The notes under the pieces were generated by a model. That model saw nothing but the letters and a program-made list of their open reading frames with translations. It made no database searches and was not told the DNA's origin. A program made the position numbers and the translations under genes. A stretch of DNA of 64,000 nucleotides. It comes from Ruegeria halocynthiae. Lineage in GTDB: Bacteria; Pseudomonadota; Alphaproteobacteria; Rhodobacterales; Rhodobacteraceae. Each line of letters starts with the position of its first letter. The stretch's first letter is position 1. The stretch covers positions 289,250 through 353,249 of the forward strand of contig NZ_JQEZ01000002.1 in the NCBI RefSeq assembly GCF_000743705.1. The letters are read 5' to 3'. Shown here piece by piece: positions 44,829 to 53,231 of this stretch.

Positions 44829-47156
44829 TTACACGTCGTTGTCGTCGCTGGCGTAGGCCGAGCTCATCGAACCACCAACCATCGTCGTATCGACCGAGTT
44901 GCCCAGAACGTTGGCACCCATGACGATCGACTGGTTGAAGGCCGAAGTATCAACGACCGCAGCCGCAGATGCGTAGGATTCGCCGGTCACGATGCCGTCT
45001 CCGGCATTGTTCGAACCCCAGGATCCGGCATTTCCGCCAGTCCCGCCTGCACCCGAGTAGGCACCAGCTGCGTCACCGCCGGTGACGGTTGCACCAGTGG
45101 TCGCGCCACCAGTTGCGTCACCGTTTGCTGCGCCGCTTGTTCCGCCGGTTGCCTGTGCGGCACCACCGCCGCCACCGATACCCGACTCAGCCGTACCAAC
45201 GGCGCTTCCCGATCCAGTCGAGGTCGCGTCGTTGTCCGACGATGCAGCGCCACCATAGCCAGAGATGGCTGCAGAGAGGCTTTCCGCTGTTCCGTCGGTG
45301 TCAGCCGTCGAGAACACTTCTGATGCGGCACCGTTACCTGCAGTGTTGGTCGCATCGGCAGAACCCGTACCAGAACCATCCGAGGTTGCATCCTGGTCGA
45401 TTGCACCGCCGCCGCCACCAGCACCTTCAGCTGTCGACGTACCGGTTCCAGTACCGGTTGCCTGGCCATCGGTAGCGTTGCTGCCACCGTCGCCACCTGG
45501 GCCTTTGGCGTACTGATCGTTAATGGCTTGACCGTTAACGTCACCAGGCGATTGCGTGATGTTCGGTCCGCTGGCGGACTGATCACCTACACCCTGTGCA
45601 TCGGAGTCTGCATCAGCGTCGCCGCCGTTGCCCGAAGCGCCTGTACCAGCACCACCAGCTCCGACACCACCGGTTCCGGCACCGCCATTGCCCGACGCGC
45701 CGTTTCCGGCACCGCCAGTACCCGGGTTGCCACCGTTGGTGTCACCACCGCCGTTGGCCGCACCAGTTTGACCCAGATTCAGACCTGTAAGGCCATTCTG
45801 CTGGTTCATCGCGGCAAGAGCAGCATCAACCTGACCGGAGTTGCCGCCATTTCCAGAAGCACCATTGCCAGCACCACCGGTACCACCAGCGCCATTACCG
45901 GCACCACCGTTACCCGACGCACCAGTTCCGCTGCCACCTGTGCCGTCTGCATCGCTGCCGGCAAGGCTGCCAGCCAGACCCAGACCGACATTGCTGCCAG
46001 CTGTTGCGTCATCGGCTTCGGTTTCACCCTTGCTGCCGTTCAGTGCAAGACCGCCATTACCCGCGGCACCGCTACCACCATCTGCGCCTTGTGCAGACGA
46101 GTCGTTTGCAGCCAGACCGGCACCTTTGGCATCAGAGTCGGTGTAGTTGTGGCCGCCATTCGACTGACCGTTTGCATCGGCATCCGACAGACCCAGACCC
46201 AGGCCCAGCCCGATCGATCCGGCGTCACCGCCGTCACCACCATACCCATCAGCATCCGCATCCGAGCTACCGGCGTTGTCAGCATCTGAATAGCTGCCAG
46301 CATGACCGCTGTCGCCACCATTGCTGCTGCCGTTGGAAGTTGCGTCAGATTTGCCAACACCCAGACCCAGGGTCGTTGCAGGGCCAGAGTTTCCACCGTT
46401 ACCGGCATAGGCATCGGCACCCGCGTTACCGCTGTGCCCACCAATACCAGCTGCAATGCTGCCGTTGGTGTCCCCACCGGCATTACCGGCATAGGTTTTG
46501 CCACCGTTACCGGAGTCACCACCGTCCGAATGCGACCCGATGCCTTCGTCCGCAGTTGCGGTGCCGCCTTTGGCATCACCCTTCTGCGTGAAGTGGCCAT
46601 CGTTGTCTACGGACGCCGAACCCAGGTGGTCGTCGTCACTCAGGTTGGCTACCTGGCTGTTGATGGACGACATGTCATTGCCGGGTCCATCCAGCGAAAT
46701 ATCCAGGTTCATGTCGTCGCCCGGATCATAGTCCAAATCACGCCCGGCCGAAATAATATCGCCGACGCTCGAACCATTGTTCACATCAACATCAACAAAG
46801 TCGTCGTCGCGTGGAACCCACTCGCCGCCGCCAAAGTCGATCTTAACATAGTTGGAGTTGTCGTTGCTGTCGTCGCCGCCGTTCTTCTGGGCTTGGCCCT
46901 GGCCTTGACCCTGATCCTGATCCTGGCCTTGACCCTGATCTTGGTCCTGACCCTGCTTGTTCTCAACATCGGTCTTCTGACCCTGCTGCTGACCTTGAGC
47001 ATTGGTGTTATCGACGTCGTTGTCGTTATCTTGCTTGTTGAAATCGGCATCGACTTCAGCGTGCTTCACATGAATATCTGCGTCGACAGGTGCATAAACC
47101 TTGTCAACGTTCACATCATCAATGACTGTTACATGCGGTTGTTGGCGTTTTGACAT
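44829..47156 (-). CDS. Very low-complexity Gly/Ala/Asp/Asn/Ser-rich protein, candidate secreted substrate
   Basis: A 775-residue protein (ATG at 47156; a GTG four codons earlier is possible). Order of regions in the longer numbering: a charged N-terminus with HVTVIDDVNVDKVYAPVDAD (12-31); a Gln/Asp/Gly run at 58-95; a globular-looking acidic part with VKIDFGGGEWVPRDDDFVDV (108-127) and SSINSQVANLSDDD (167-180); then 200-720 made of GNGG, GAGG, GASGNGG and SDADA units with interspersed GLGLG segments (267, 321, 395). The last 45 residues (SAFNQSIVMGANVLGNSVDTTM) return to a normal composition and may carry the export signal. One partial match to the RTX consensus occurs near 311. No signal peptide is seen. 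Comparable low-complexity proteins can be adhesins or matrix proteins; function is not known. Confidence 0.75.
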   Translation of the reverse strand: MSKRQQPHVTVIDDVNVDKVYAPVDADIHVKHAEVDADFNKQDNDNDVDNTNAQGQQQGQKTDVENKQGQDQDQGQGQDQDQGQGQGQAQKNGGDDSNDNSNYVKIDFGGGEWVPRDDDFVDVDVNNGSSVGDIISAGRDLDYDPGDDMNLDISLDGPGNDMSSINSQVANLSDDDHLGSASVDNDGHFTQKGDAKGGTATADEGIGSHSDGGDSGNGGKTYAGNAGGDTNGSIAAGIGGHSGNAGADAYAGNGGNSGPATTLGLGVGKSDATSNGSSNGGDSGHAGSYSDADNAGSSDADADGYGGDGGDAGSIGLGLGLGLSDADANGQSNGGHNYTDSDAKGAGLAANDSSAQGADGGSGAAGNGGLALNGSKGETEADDATAGSNVGLGLAGSLAGSDADGTGGSGTGASGNGGAGNGAGGTGGAGNGASGNGGNSGQVDAALAAMNQQNGLTGLNLGQTGAANGGGDTNGGNPGTGGAGNGASGNGGAGTGGVGAGGAGTGASGNGGDADADSDAQGVGDQSASGPNITQSPGDVNGQAINDQYAKGPGGDGGSNATDGQATGTGTGTSTAEGAGGGGGAIDQDATSDGSGTGSADATNTAGNGAASEVFSTADTDGTAESLSAAISGYGGAASSDNDATSTGSGSAVGTAESGIGGGGGAAQATGGTSGAANGDATGGATTGATVTGGDAAGAYSGAGGTGGNAGSWGSNNAGDGIVTGESYASAAAVVDTSAFNQSIVMGANVLGNSVDTTMVGGSMSSAYASDDNDV

Positions 47157-47168
47157 ATCAATTTCCAC

Positions 47169-47759
47169 TTATTAAGCGCCCGACCGTCATTCATCTACAA
47201 AACGGCTACTGGCGCGGTTGAAACAAATTTTACACATTCAGGCGCAAAACACGCTTGGATGCGGTTTCGTTCAGCGAACTAGATTCCCACCCTCCTTTCC
47301 CGGCTTAGCCGACGCTGTGACCGCTTGTTGAACTTCGCGTTAATTCGCGATTCGCAGTCACGTCAGGAACAAGAGCTTCTCAAATTGAAGCAGGCTCATG
47401 GTTGCAGCAGGAAGAGGTGCTGAATAGCTACCCTAAAGCATTAGAATTGGTAATATCTTGATTTTATTGAAAAACTTTAGGATTCAGATTGCTGGAACCT
47501 ATACGCCACGTATATTTTCCTGTGAAAAAATGCCGATCGGGTAAATCCCTAGTTTCCCTCTACTTATGCGGGAAGAGCGGCGACACACCTAGCCATAAGT
47601 TCTAGTTCAAAATGGCAGGGCGACAGGGAATGTTGAAGAATATTAGTCTTTCAGCTATAGTTACTCGAGAACAGACGTTAATTTACCGTTAAAATAAGTT
47701 CCAAGTGTTGTTTACGATTTCGCCGCAGATTTAGTGGCGTGGTTTCATAGGGGGAAATT
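47169..47759. promoter_or_regulatory. Long divergent intergenic region between the Gly-rich gene and the LuxR regulator
   Basis: This 591-bp stretch holds no credible gene and is AT-richer than its surroundings, especially 47430-47700. A perfect palindrome TCGCG-TTAATT-CGCGA lies at 47335-47350. A 7-bp inverted repeat CCTAAAG (47432-47438) / CTTTAGG (47475-47481) is weaker. The region must contain promoters for both the secretion-associated genes and the LuxR gene, and its length suggests elaborate control. Confidence 0.5.
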
Positions 47760-48515
47760 ATGAGCAATCCGTTGCCGGATAGTATTGCCCAAATAAGTGC
47801 TTGTCCTGAAGATTTCTCGATCAACTTCATCGGCAAAGAACTATTCTACTCAAACCAGGCGTTGCGCAGCGTTCAAACTGAATTTGGCGTTGCGGCACGC
47901 AGATACGAAACTATCGCAGATCTGAAAGGGGCCGGCACGCCGGACTCGATGGCGGACAAGGTTGTCGTCATTGATCAGATCATGCTGGAGGACATTCTGA
48001 CCCGACCAACTGTATATACAGATGCGGTAGGCTCGGGGTGCCTTGCCTTTGCGTACCGCAAGGAACACGCAGCCCGTTCCTTGTTTGAAAGCTGGGACCG
48101 GGGGCGCTTTGGGGATATCGGGTATCTTCCGATGAATGTCGCACCTGATGTGTGGCGATCCATTCTGCGCCTTTTGATGCATGAAGAGCTTTATCTGCCA
48201 AGCTTCCTTGCCGATTGCCTGTTGCAGGCGCAACCCGGCAAGACCTCTCGCATGGTCAGAGAAAGCCCGTTGGAAACAAAAGACCCGCATCCTGTGTATT
48301 CCCGTCTTACGCGGCGCGAAAAACAAGTTCTGCATCTGGTTTCAAAAGGGCAAAGCAACAAGATCATCGCTTCGAATCTTGGGATTACCGAACACACGGT
48401 AAAGCTGCACATGCACAATGTCGCGGGCAAGATCGGGGTCAGCAACAGGACGGCCGCAGCACAGTTCTATTTTGAAGTGGCACCAGAAGACGTGCGCAGC
48501 CATGCCGTTGATTGA
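47760..48515 (+). CDS. LuxR-type transcriptional regulator next to the type I secretion locus
   Basis: A 251-residue protein whose C-terminal LuxR/GerE helix-turn-helix is clear: LTRREKQVLHLVSKGQSNKIIASNLGI, then TEHTVKLHMHNVAGKIGVSNRTAA (about 182-234). The N-terminal 140 residues, including SCPEDFSINFIGKELFYSNQ-type sequence and DKVVVIDQIML, resemble a degenerate receiver domain without the phosphorylatable Asp pocket. It is divergent from the Gly-rich gene and is the natural candidate regulator of the secretion locus. It overlaps the next gene by 14 bp. Confidence 0.87.
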   Translation: MSNPLPDSIAQISACPEDFSINFIGKELFYSNQALRSVQTEFGVAARRYETIADLKGAGTPDSMADKVVVIDQIMLEDILTRPTVYTDAVGSGCLAFAYRKEHAARSLFESWDRGRFGDIGYLPMNVAPDVWRSILRLLMHEELYLPSFLADCLLQAQPGKTSRMVRESPLETKDPHPVYSRLTRREKQVLHLVSKGQSNKIIASNLGITEHTVKLHMHNVAGKIGVSNRTAAAQFYFEVAPEDVRSHAVD

Positions 48516-49005
48516 GGCCTCAGAAACCCGCTTTGACCGTCTGATCCTGTTGGTCGGCAGGCTGAACTACATGTGGACGAACACCGAAAGCCTGTTGATT
48601 CACCTGATTGCCGGCCTGAGCGGCACCAAAAAAGACGTGGCGGTCATCACCTTTTTAACGCTGAATACGACCCGCGCCAGGATCGATCTTGTTGAGAGGT
48701 TGGCCAAAATGGATGGCCGCCCTGTTGAGGTTCGAGATCCCATCCTGGAGCATACCCAACGCCTGAGTAAGCTGTCCGGAATTCGAAACAGGTACAATCA
48801 CTGTATTTATTCGTTCGACGCCGAAAGCGGGAACCCCAAGACCATCCTCATGCGAATTGCGGATCGAAAGACCGACATCAAGCTGGGACGAGAAGACACC
48901 GTCGATGAAAAGGCCCTGCAGGAAATCGAGAATGTCGTCGCGCAGTTGTCGGATGCGAATCGCGACATCTGGCGCCTGATCGGGCAGTTGGGTTTCCCTG
49001 TCTGA
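48502..49005 (+). CDS. Conserved-looking helical protein, unknown function
   Basis: A 167-residue soluble protein starting MPLIEASETRFDRLILL at an ATG inside the end of the LuxR gene. It is mainly helical; RFDRLILLVGRLNYMWTNTESLLIHL and RIDLVERLAKMDGRP are followed by LSGIRNRYNHCIYSF. The Arg-x4-Asn-His feature recalls HEPN-like or abortive-infection helices (RxxxxH), but I cannot assign it. Overlap with luxR suggests translational coupling and perhaps a role in the same response. Confidence 0.65.
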   Translation: MPLIEASETRFDRLILLVGRLNYMWTNTESLLIHLIAGLSGTKKDVAVITFLTLNTTRARIDLVERLAKMDGRPVEVRDPILEHTQRLSKLSGIRNRYNHCIYSFDAESGNPKTILMRIADRKTDIKLGREDTVDEKALQEIENVVAQLSDANRDIWRLIGQLGFPV

Positions 49006-49014
49006 TGATCCAAG

Positions 49015-49099
49015 TGGTGCGGATGGCGGGGATCGAACCCGCAAGTCCTAGGACGAGGGATTTTAAGTCCCTTGCGTTTACCAATTTCGCCACATCCGC
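49015..49099 (-). tRNA. tRNA-Leu (anticodon TAA)
   Basis: The minus strand folds as a class II tRNA: acceptor GCGGATG paired with CATCCGC, D arm with GGCGAAATTGGTAAACGC, anticodon stem AGGGA/TCCCT with loop CTTAAAA (anticodon TAA), a variable arm, and a T arm GCGGGTTCGATCCCCGC. CCA is encoded at 49015-49017. Length 85 nt. Confidence 0.95.
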
Positions 49100-49362
49100 A
49101 TATCACAAGGCCGGGTCAGCCGACGTCAGGAAGTCATAAAGCCAACCAAACTGATTGAAAAGGCAGTAAGTTGGCCTTTGACCCAATAACGGATCAGCAG
49201 CCTCACACGCGGCAATTGTGCCGCCATCAAATTACCGCGGCGCATGGTTCAAAACCGATCTATCGCCTACCTAAATGTGGACCAGACGGTACAACGACAG
49301 CGCTCCGGACCACTGGTGCGGTCTTACCCCGGCTTGTAAAAAGAAACTTCTTTTGAGGTAAA

Positions 49363-49438
49363 TGGTGCCCCCACACGGACTCGAACCGCGGACCTACTGA
49401 TTACAAATCAGTTGCTCTACCAGCTGAGCTATAGGGGC
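49363..49438 (-). tRNA. tRNA-Thr (anticodon TGT)
   Basis: A 76-nt class I tRNA on the minus strand: acceptor GCCCCTA with TGGGGGC, D arm GCTCAGCTGGTAGAGC, anticodon stem ACTGA/TCAGT with loop TTTGTAA (anticodon TGT), and T arm CGCGGTTCGAGTCCGTG. CCA is encoded at 49363-49365. The 263 bp between the two tRNAs holds no gene that I can support. Confidence 0.95.
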
Positions 49439-49622
49439 ACTTGGTGTCGATTACTGTCTCTTGTTCAGGACTTCAAGCCTCAATTTTTATCTTAACTTAG
49501 GGAATATCGGTTTTTCTTGGCCCACAAGAAAAAGGCCACCGCCGTGGGTGCGGGTTTGACTGTCACGGGCGCAGGCTGTAACCCCGCAGGCAGGGCTAAA
49601 AATGCAAGGGCAAGAACCGAAT

Positions 49623-50498
49623 ATGCAGGTTGCTATCCACGCGGGGGCGGCTTTTACCGACGAAGGAAGCCTTCTGAAGTCGCTGCAAAAGAATTCGGAG
49701 GTCTTAACGCAAGAAGGCATCGCGGTAATTGGCCCACGCCGATACAGACAGGTGTTTAAACCGGCCTTTGATACGCTCGGCGTTGAACCTGCTGATCGCG
49801 GCTTGCTTCATCAGATGCAGAACATGTTGCCAGTGAATCCGGATGTGCGTCGGACAATATTTTCAAGCGACAATTTTGTTGGTGAGAGAGCCCTGGCTTT
49901 GCAGGAAGGTCAGCTTTATCCGCAAGCAGGTCGCAGAATGGCGTTGCTGGACACGGCTTATTCCGACCATCAGATCACGCTGTTTCTGGGCCTTAGCAAC
50001 CCGGGCAGCTTTATTCCCAAACTTCTGATGACACTGCCCCAGGCGGATCGTGAAAGCATCATCCGAAGCACCGATCTGAGTTGCCTGAGTTGGATTGGCA
50101 TGATCGAAGATATCCGGGATCTGGCACCCGATGTGCAGATCACCTTGTGGAGCAACGAGGACACCCCTTTGATTTGGGGCGACATAGTGCGCGCGATGGG
50201 TGATCTGAATGATGACGTTGCCCTGAATGACGAATACGATCTGCTGCTGTCTTTGCTGGACGATACGGGGAAAAGCAAAGTTCTGGGGCAGATGGACAGT
50301 GTCGATGGTCAGGACAAAGCCACCGTGCGAGAATCGCTGGCGCAAATTTTTGAAGATCACGCCAAATTGGATACTGTCGAGGAAGAACTGGAACTACCCG
50401 GTTGGAGCGCCGAGATTATCGACGCGTTTTCCGAGTTGTATGAACAGGATCTCACCAAGCTGGAAACCATGCCGGGCGTCCGGATTCTAAAGCCCTGA
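49623..50498 (+). CDS. Hypothetical protein of a Roseobacter-type family
   Basis: A 291-residue acidic cytosolic protein starting MQVAIHAGAAFTDEGSLLKSL (a start 7 codons earlier at 49602 is possible). The N-terminal strand plus QEGIAVIGPRRYR and the central LFLGLSNPGSFIPKLL suggest an alpha/beta fold. Its layout, with VAIHAGAAFTDE at the first strand and later LWSNEDTPLIWGDIVRAM, resembles sulfotransferase-like hypothetical proteins, but the PAPS motifs are absent. No function can be given. A perfect 9-bp hairpin lies 43 bp after the stop. Confidence 0.7.
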   Translation: MQVAIHAGAAFTDEGSLLKSLQKNSEVLTQEGIAVIGPRRYRQVFKPAFDTLGVEPADRGLLHQMQNMLPVNPDVRRTIFSSDNFVGERALALQEGQLYPQAGRRMALLDTAYSDHQITLFLGLSNPGSFIPKLLMTLPQADRESIIRSTDLSCLSWIGMIEDIRDLAPDVQITLWSNEDTPLIWGDIVRAMGDLNDDVALNDEYDLLLSLLDDTGKSKVLGQMDSVDGQDKATVRESLAQIFEDHAKLDTVEEELELPGWSAEIIDAFSELYEQDLTKLETMPGVRILKP

Positions 50499-50541
50499 AA
50501 CATGAGAGAATCCGGTAGTGGGTGGCCGCCCGCGTCGCCAT

Positions 50542-50570
50542 GGCTGACGTTTGGCGTTCAGACGTCAGCC
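50542..50570. repeat. Perfect 9-bp inverted repeat
   Basis: GGCTGACGT (50542-50550) and ACGTCAGCC (50562-50570) flank an 11-base loop, in the 292-bp gap between the hypothetical gene and the GapR gene. There is no T tail, so it is either a weak terminator or a protein-binding site. The rest of the gap shows no supported gene. Confidence 0.5.
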
Positions 50571-50790
50571 TGCCCTGGCTAAACACGTGTTGCATGGCAA
50601 TATCGGGGAAATCGGCACGGTTTCAGGCATTTGGATGCGTTGTCGATGAACATGGCTTTCCCGGCACCTCGGGCTGTGACCCACAAGCATGCCAACCAGG
50701 TCGCGATCTATGCGATGCGGGCCCTAGCTGGCTACTATTTGATGCAATTCCAAGTTGGCACTTTGCCTCAGCGCAACCAAAGAAGCGGCT

Positions 50791-51060
50791 TCAGGTCATA
50801 CCCAATGCTTCTTTGTACATCTCCAGCACGGCTTCTTCTTCGGCGATGTCGTCTTTATCGCGCTTTCTCAAAGCGACCAACTTACGCATGACCTTGGTGT
50901 CGTAGCCACGCGCCTTGGCCTCGGCCATTACCTCTTTTTGCTGTTCCGCCAAGTCCTTTTTCTCGGCATCCAGGCGTTCGATCCGTTCGACAAACTGGCG
51001 CAGCTCACCCGCGGTCACGCGGTAGTTTGCGGCGGCCTGGTCTTCGGTCATGTCTTCCAT
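50791..51060 (-). CDS. gapR: DUF2312 / GapR-family nucleoid-associated protein
   Basis: An 89-residue, helical, charged protein: GELRQFVERIERLDAEKKDLAEQQKEVMAEAKARGYDTKVMRKLVALRKRD. This matches the DUF2312 family whose Caulobacter member GapR binds overtwisted AT-rich DNA and supports replication and topoisomerase action. The coiled-coil N-terminal helix and the basic KVMRKLVALRKRDK second helix are both intact. The gene stands alone. Confidence 0.85.
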   Translation of the reverse strand: MEDMTEDQAAANYRVTAGELRQFVERIERLDAEKKDLAEQQKEVMAEAKARGYDTKVMRKLVALRKRDKDDIAEEEAVLEMYKEALGMT

Positions 51061-51222
51061 TTTCGTCTCTCCCAGAGGCTGATTTCAGATGCTGCGGCAG
51101 CGGGCAATATGCCGGATACATCGCCGCCGCCCGGGCCGCAAGCGCCCAATCCCCGCCGGGCTTGTGTGCATTGGTTTGATCCGCTAAGCGCACAAGGTAT
51201 TCATAGGCATATGTGGGGAACC

Positions 51223-51441
51223 ATGTTCGAATTCATCACCTGGGGCGGTGCCGCCCTTTCACTTGCCGGGCTAATGGGCCTGGTCTGGTGCATTCTTCGT
51301 GTGATGAAGGCGCGCAAGTCCGGCCTTACGGACGACGAACTGCGCGCCGTTGTTCAAAGCGTTCTGCCATGGAATCTGGCGTCGCTTTTCCTTTCGGTGA
51401 TTGGCTTGATGCTGGTCATCGTCGGGATTTCATTTTCCTGA
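51223..51441 (+). CDS. Small two-helix membrane protein
   Basis: A 72-residue protein with two membrane helices (about 4-27 and 48-70) joined by a charged loop RVMKARKSGLTDDELRAVVQ. The ATG at 51223 follows GGGGAACC; an ATG four codons upstream is possible. Function unknown; similar proteins are common in the Rhodobacterales. Confidence 0.65.
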   Translation: MFEFITWGGAALSLAGLMGLVWCILRVMKARKSGLTDDELRAVVQSVLPWNLASLFLSVIGLMLVIVGISFS

Positions 51442-51450
51442 CGGCCTGAT

Positions 51451-51666
51451 TCAGATCGGCAAGTTGTCGAAACGCGCTTCCATCGCATCCTCACAAAGCG
51501 CCGCATCAAGTCGGCGCAGGCGCGACGGCACATGCACACCCTGCTGACGCATACGCGCAATCACTTTGGTGACACTCGGCTGAAGGGCCAAACGGGTTTC
51601 TAGACAGGCGTTCTGAAGCTTTTTTTCAAGCTGTTCCGCCTCGGAATACAAGTTGATATCAGTCAT
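51451..51666 (-). CDS. Small protein, unknown function
   Basis: A 71-residue soluble, helical protein (MTDINLYSEAEQLEKKLQNA; later PSVTKVIARMRQQGVHVPSRLRRLDAAL). The second ATG at 51666 has the better spacing from GGGAGG; the first ATG overlaps the ribosome site. It is convergent with the membrane protein at 51223. No family recognised. Confidence 0.6.
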   Translation of the reverse strand: MTDINLYSEAEQLEKKLQNACLETRLALQPSVTKVIARMRQQGVHVPSRLRRLDAALCEDAMEARFDNLPI

Positions 51667-51866
51667 CTCCATCCTCCCAGATGCTGGTAGTTTTCCAGAT
51701 ATAGGTAACCGTTTTAAGACTCGTCCAAGCTGCCCCTTTGATCACGCGGAAACCCGCTTGTTCCCTGCCCGATTTCGGCGGGTGAATGCGGATTGGTTAA
51801 ATTTTACTCTGTTCCCGATTAAGCTGCCTTGACAGGCATCAAATCACGAAATGTTCATTGTGTCAC

Positions 51867-51888
51867 ATTCCATAATTGATATATGAAT
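51867..51888. promoter_or_regulatory. Imperfect ATTC...GAAT inverted repeat upstream of the sulfur module
   Basis: ATTC at 51867-51870 and GAAT at 51885-51888 frame an AT-rich core, 25 bp before the MBL-hydrolase ATG. Persulfide-sensing ArsR-type repressors (SqrR/BigR) bind ATTC/GAAT-type palindromes, but the spacing here is longer than I recall for SqrR, and no such repressor gene is in the window. A 5'-leader role is also possible. Confidence 0.35.
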
Positions 51889-51912
51889 AGAGTCGCACCG
51901 GCGGAGGGCCAC

Positions 51913-52776
51913 ATGACACCGAAAGTGAAAGCGTTTTTCGACCCGGATACCTTTACGGTTTCCTATCTGATTCAAGACCCCGACAGCCTCGCCTGCGCGA
52001 TCGTCGACAGCGTTTTGGATTTCGACCATGCCTCGGGCCGGACAAGCACCGCCTCGGCAGATCGGATTGTGGATTACGTCCGCGCCAACGATCTGAAGGT
52101 CGCGTGGATATTGGAAAGCCACGTTCACGCCGACCATTTGTCGGCGGCCCCCTACCTGCAACAGCAACTGGGCGGCAGGATCGGAATTGGCGAACAGATC
52201 ATCGCCATTCAGGAAACTTTCGGCAAGATTTTCAACGAAGGCACCGAATTTCAGCGCGACGGCAGTCAGTTTGATGCGCTGTTTCAGGAAAGAGACAGTT
52301 TTCACGTCGGGCAGATGCGCGGCGACGTTCTGCACACGCCGGGGCACACTCCGGCTTGTCTGACCTACGTGATCGGCGATGCCGCCTTTGTTGGTGACAC
52401 GTTGTTCATGCCCGATTTCGGCACGGCGCGCTGCGATTTTCCCGGCGGCTCGTCCGAGATGCTGTTTAACTCGATCCAGAAAATCCTGTCTTTACCGGAT
52501 CAGACCCGCATCTTTGTGGGGCATGATTACAAGGCACCTGGCCGCGACGAATACGCCTGGGAGACAACAGTGGGGGAACAAAAAGCCCTGAACGTTCATA
52601 TTGGCCAGGGGCGACCCATCGAAGAGTTCGTCGAAATGCGCGATGCGCGGGATGCGACACTGGCGATGCCGCGCCTGATCCTGCCCTCGTTGCAGGTGAA
52701 CATGCGCGCCGGGCAGATGCCGCCGGCAGACGAAAAAGGCGACGTGTTCCTGAAGATCCCGGTGAACAAGCTTTGA
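51913..52776 (+). CDS. MBL-fold metallohydrolase of the persulfide-dioxygenase/Blh type
   Basis: A 287-residue metallo-beta-lactamase-fold protein. The metal motif HVHADH lies at 70-75, with further ligands in HTPGHTPACL and GDTLFMPDFGTARCDFPGG, and a C-terminal GHDY. This pattern fits the ETHE1/SdoA persulfide dioxygenase and Blh group, enzymes of sulfide detoxification. The neighbours (two YeeE/YedE genes and a DSP-like phosphatase) repeat the bigR/blh arrangement of other alphaproteobacteria. The ATG at 51913 follows GGAGGGCCAC; an upstream in-frame start is less likely. Confidence 0.88.
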   Translation: MTPKVKAFFDPDTFTVSYLIQDPDSLACAIVDSVLDFDHASGRTSTASADRIVDYVRANDLKVAWILESHVHADHLSAAPYLQQQLGGRIGIGEQIIAIQETFGKIFNEGTEFQRDGSQFDALFQERDSFHVGQMRGDVLHTPGHTPACLTYVIGDAAFVGDTLFMPDFGTARCDFPGGSSEMLFNSIQKILSLPDQTRIFVGHDYKAPGRDEYAWETTVGEQKALNVHIGQGRPIEEFVEMRDARDATLAMPRLILPSLQVNMRAGQMPPADEKGDVFLKIPVNKL

Positions 52777-52808
52777 CGCCCCGCAATCAGGTCAACAAAG
52801 GATAATCA

Positions 52809-53231
52809 ATGCAGACTGAATGGGTGTGGGGCCTTGCCGGCGGCCTGCTGATCGGACTGGGTGCTGCGGTTTACCTGCTTGGAAACGGGCGCATCATGGG
52901 CGCCAGCGGCATTCTTGGCGGGATGGTCGACAAAAGCGAGCGCAGCTTTGAACGGTTAAGTTTTCTGGTGGGGCTGATTGCGATGCCGCTGTTGCTTCGC
53001 CCCCTGCTTTCGCCGACCCCGGAGACGAATCTGACGGGCAATTTCACCGTCGTGATTATTGCCGGGGTGCTGGTGGGCTTGGGCACGCGCATCGCTAACG
53101 GGTGCACATCGGGCCACGGGGTTTGCGGAATATCGCGGTTTTCCCTGCGCGGCATTATCGCCACCATCATCTACATCACCGCCGGAGGGGTCACGCTGGC
53201 CTTGATGCGCCATATCTGGGGGCTGATCTGA
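52809..53231 (+). CDS. YeeE/YedE-family membrane protein, N-terminal half transporter
   Basis: A 140-residue protein with about four membrane helices and the conserved cysteine motif RIANGCTSGHGVCGIS near residues 95-111, characteristic of YeeE/YedE proteins that move thiosulfate or sulfur species. It works with the next gene, which supplies the other half. The stop overlaps the next start by one base (TGATG). Confidence 0.9.
   Translation: MQTEWVWGLAGGLLIGLGAAVYLLGNGRIMGASGILGGMVDKSERSFERLSFLVGLIAMPLLLRPLLSPTPETNLTGNFTVVIIAGVLVGLGTRIANGCTSGHGVCGISRFSLRGIIATIIYITAGGVTLALMRHIWGLI

Noticed and set aside
46190..46250. RTX calcium-binding nonapeptides in the Gly-rich protein
   Set aside because: Only a single partial match (GGDGGDAGS near residue 311) and no tandem array.
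45528..47153. Plus-strand open frames opposite the Gly-rich gene
   Set aside because: They encode Thr/Ser/Ala- or Val/Ile/Leu-rich low complexity produced by the repetitive codons of the opposite strand.
44829..47156. CRISPR or tandem-repeat array
   Set aside because: The DNA repetition follows codons of a protein repeat; units are unequal and there are no spacers.
49015..49438. Genomic island inserted at the tRNA genes
   Set aside because: No integrase, transposase or obvious second copy of a tRNA 3' end was seen in the window.
50522..50905. Plus-strand open frames between the 49.6-kb gene and GapR
   Set aside because: They overlap the GapR gene on the other strand and have no ribosome site or family-like sequence.
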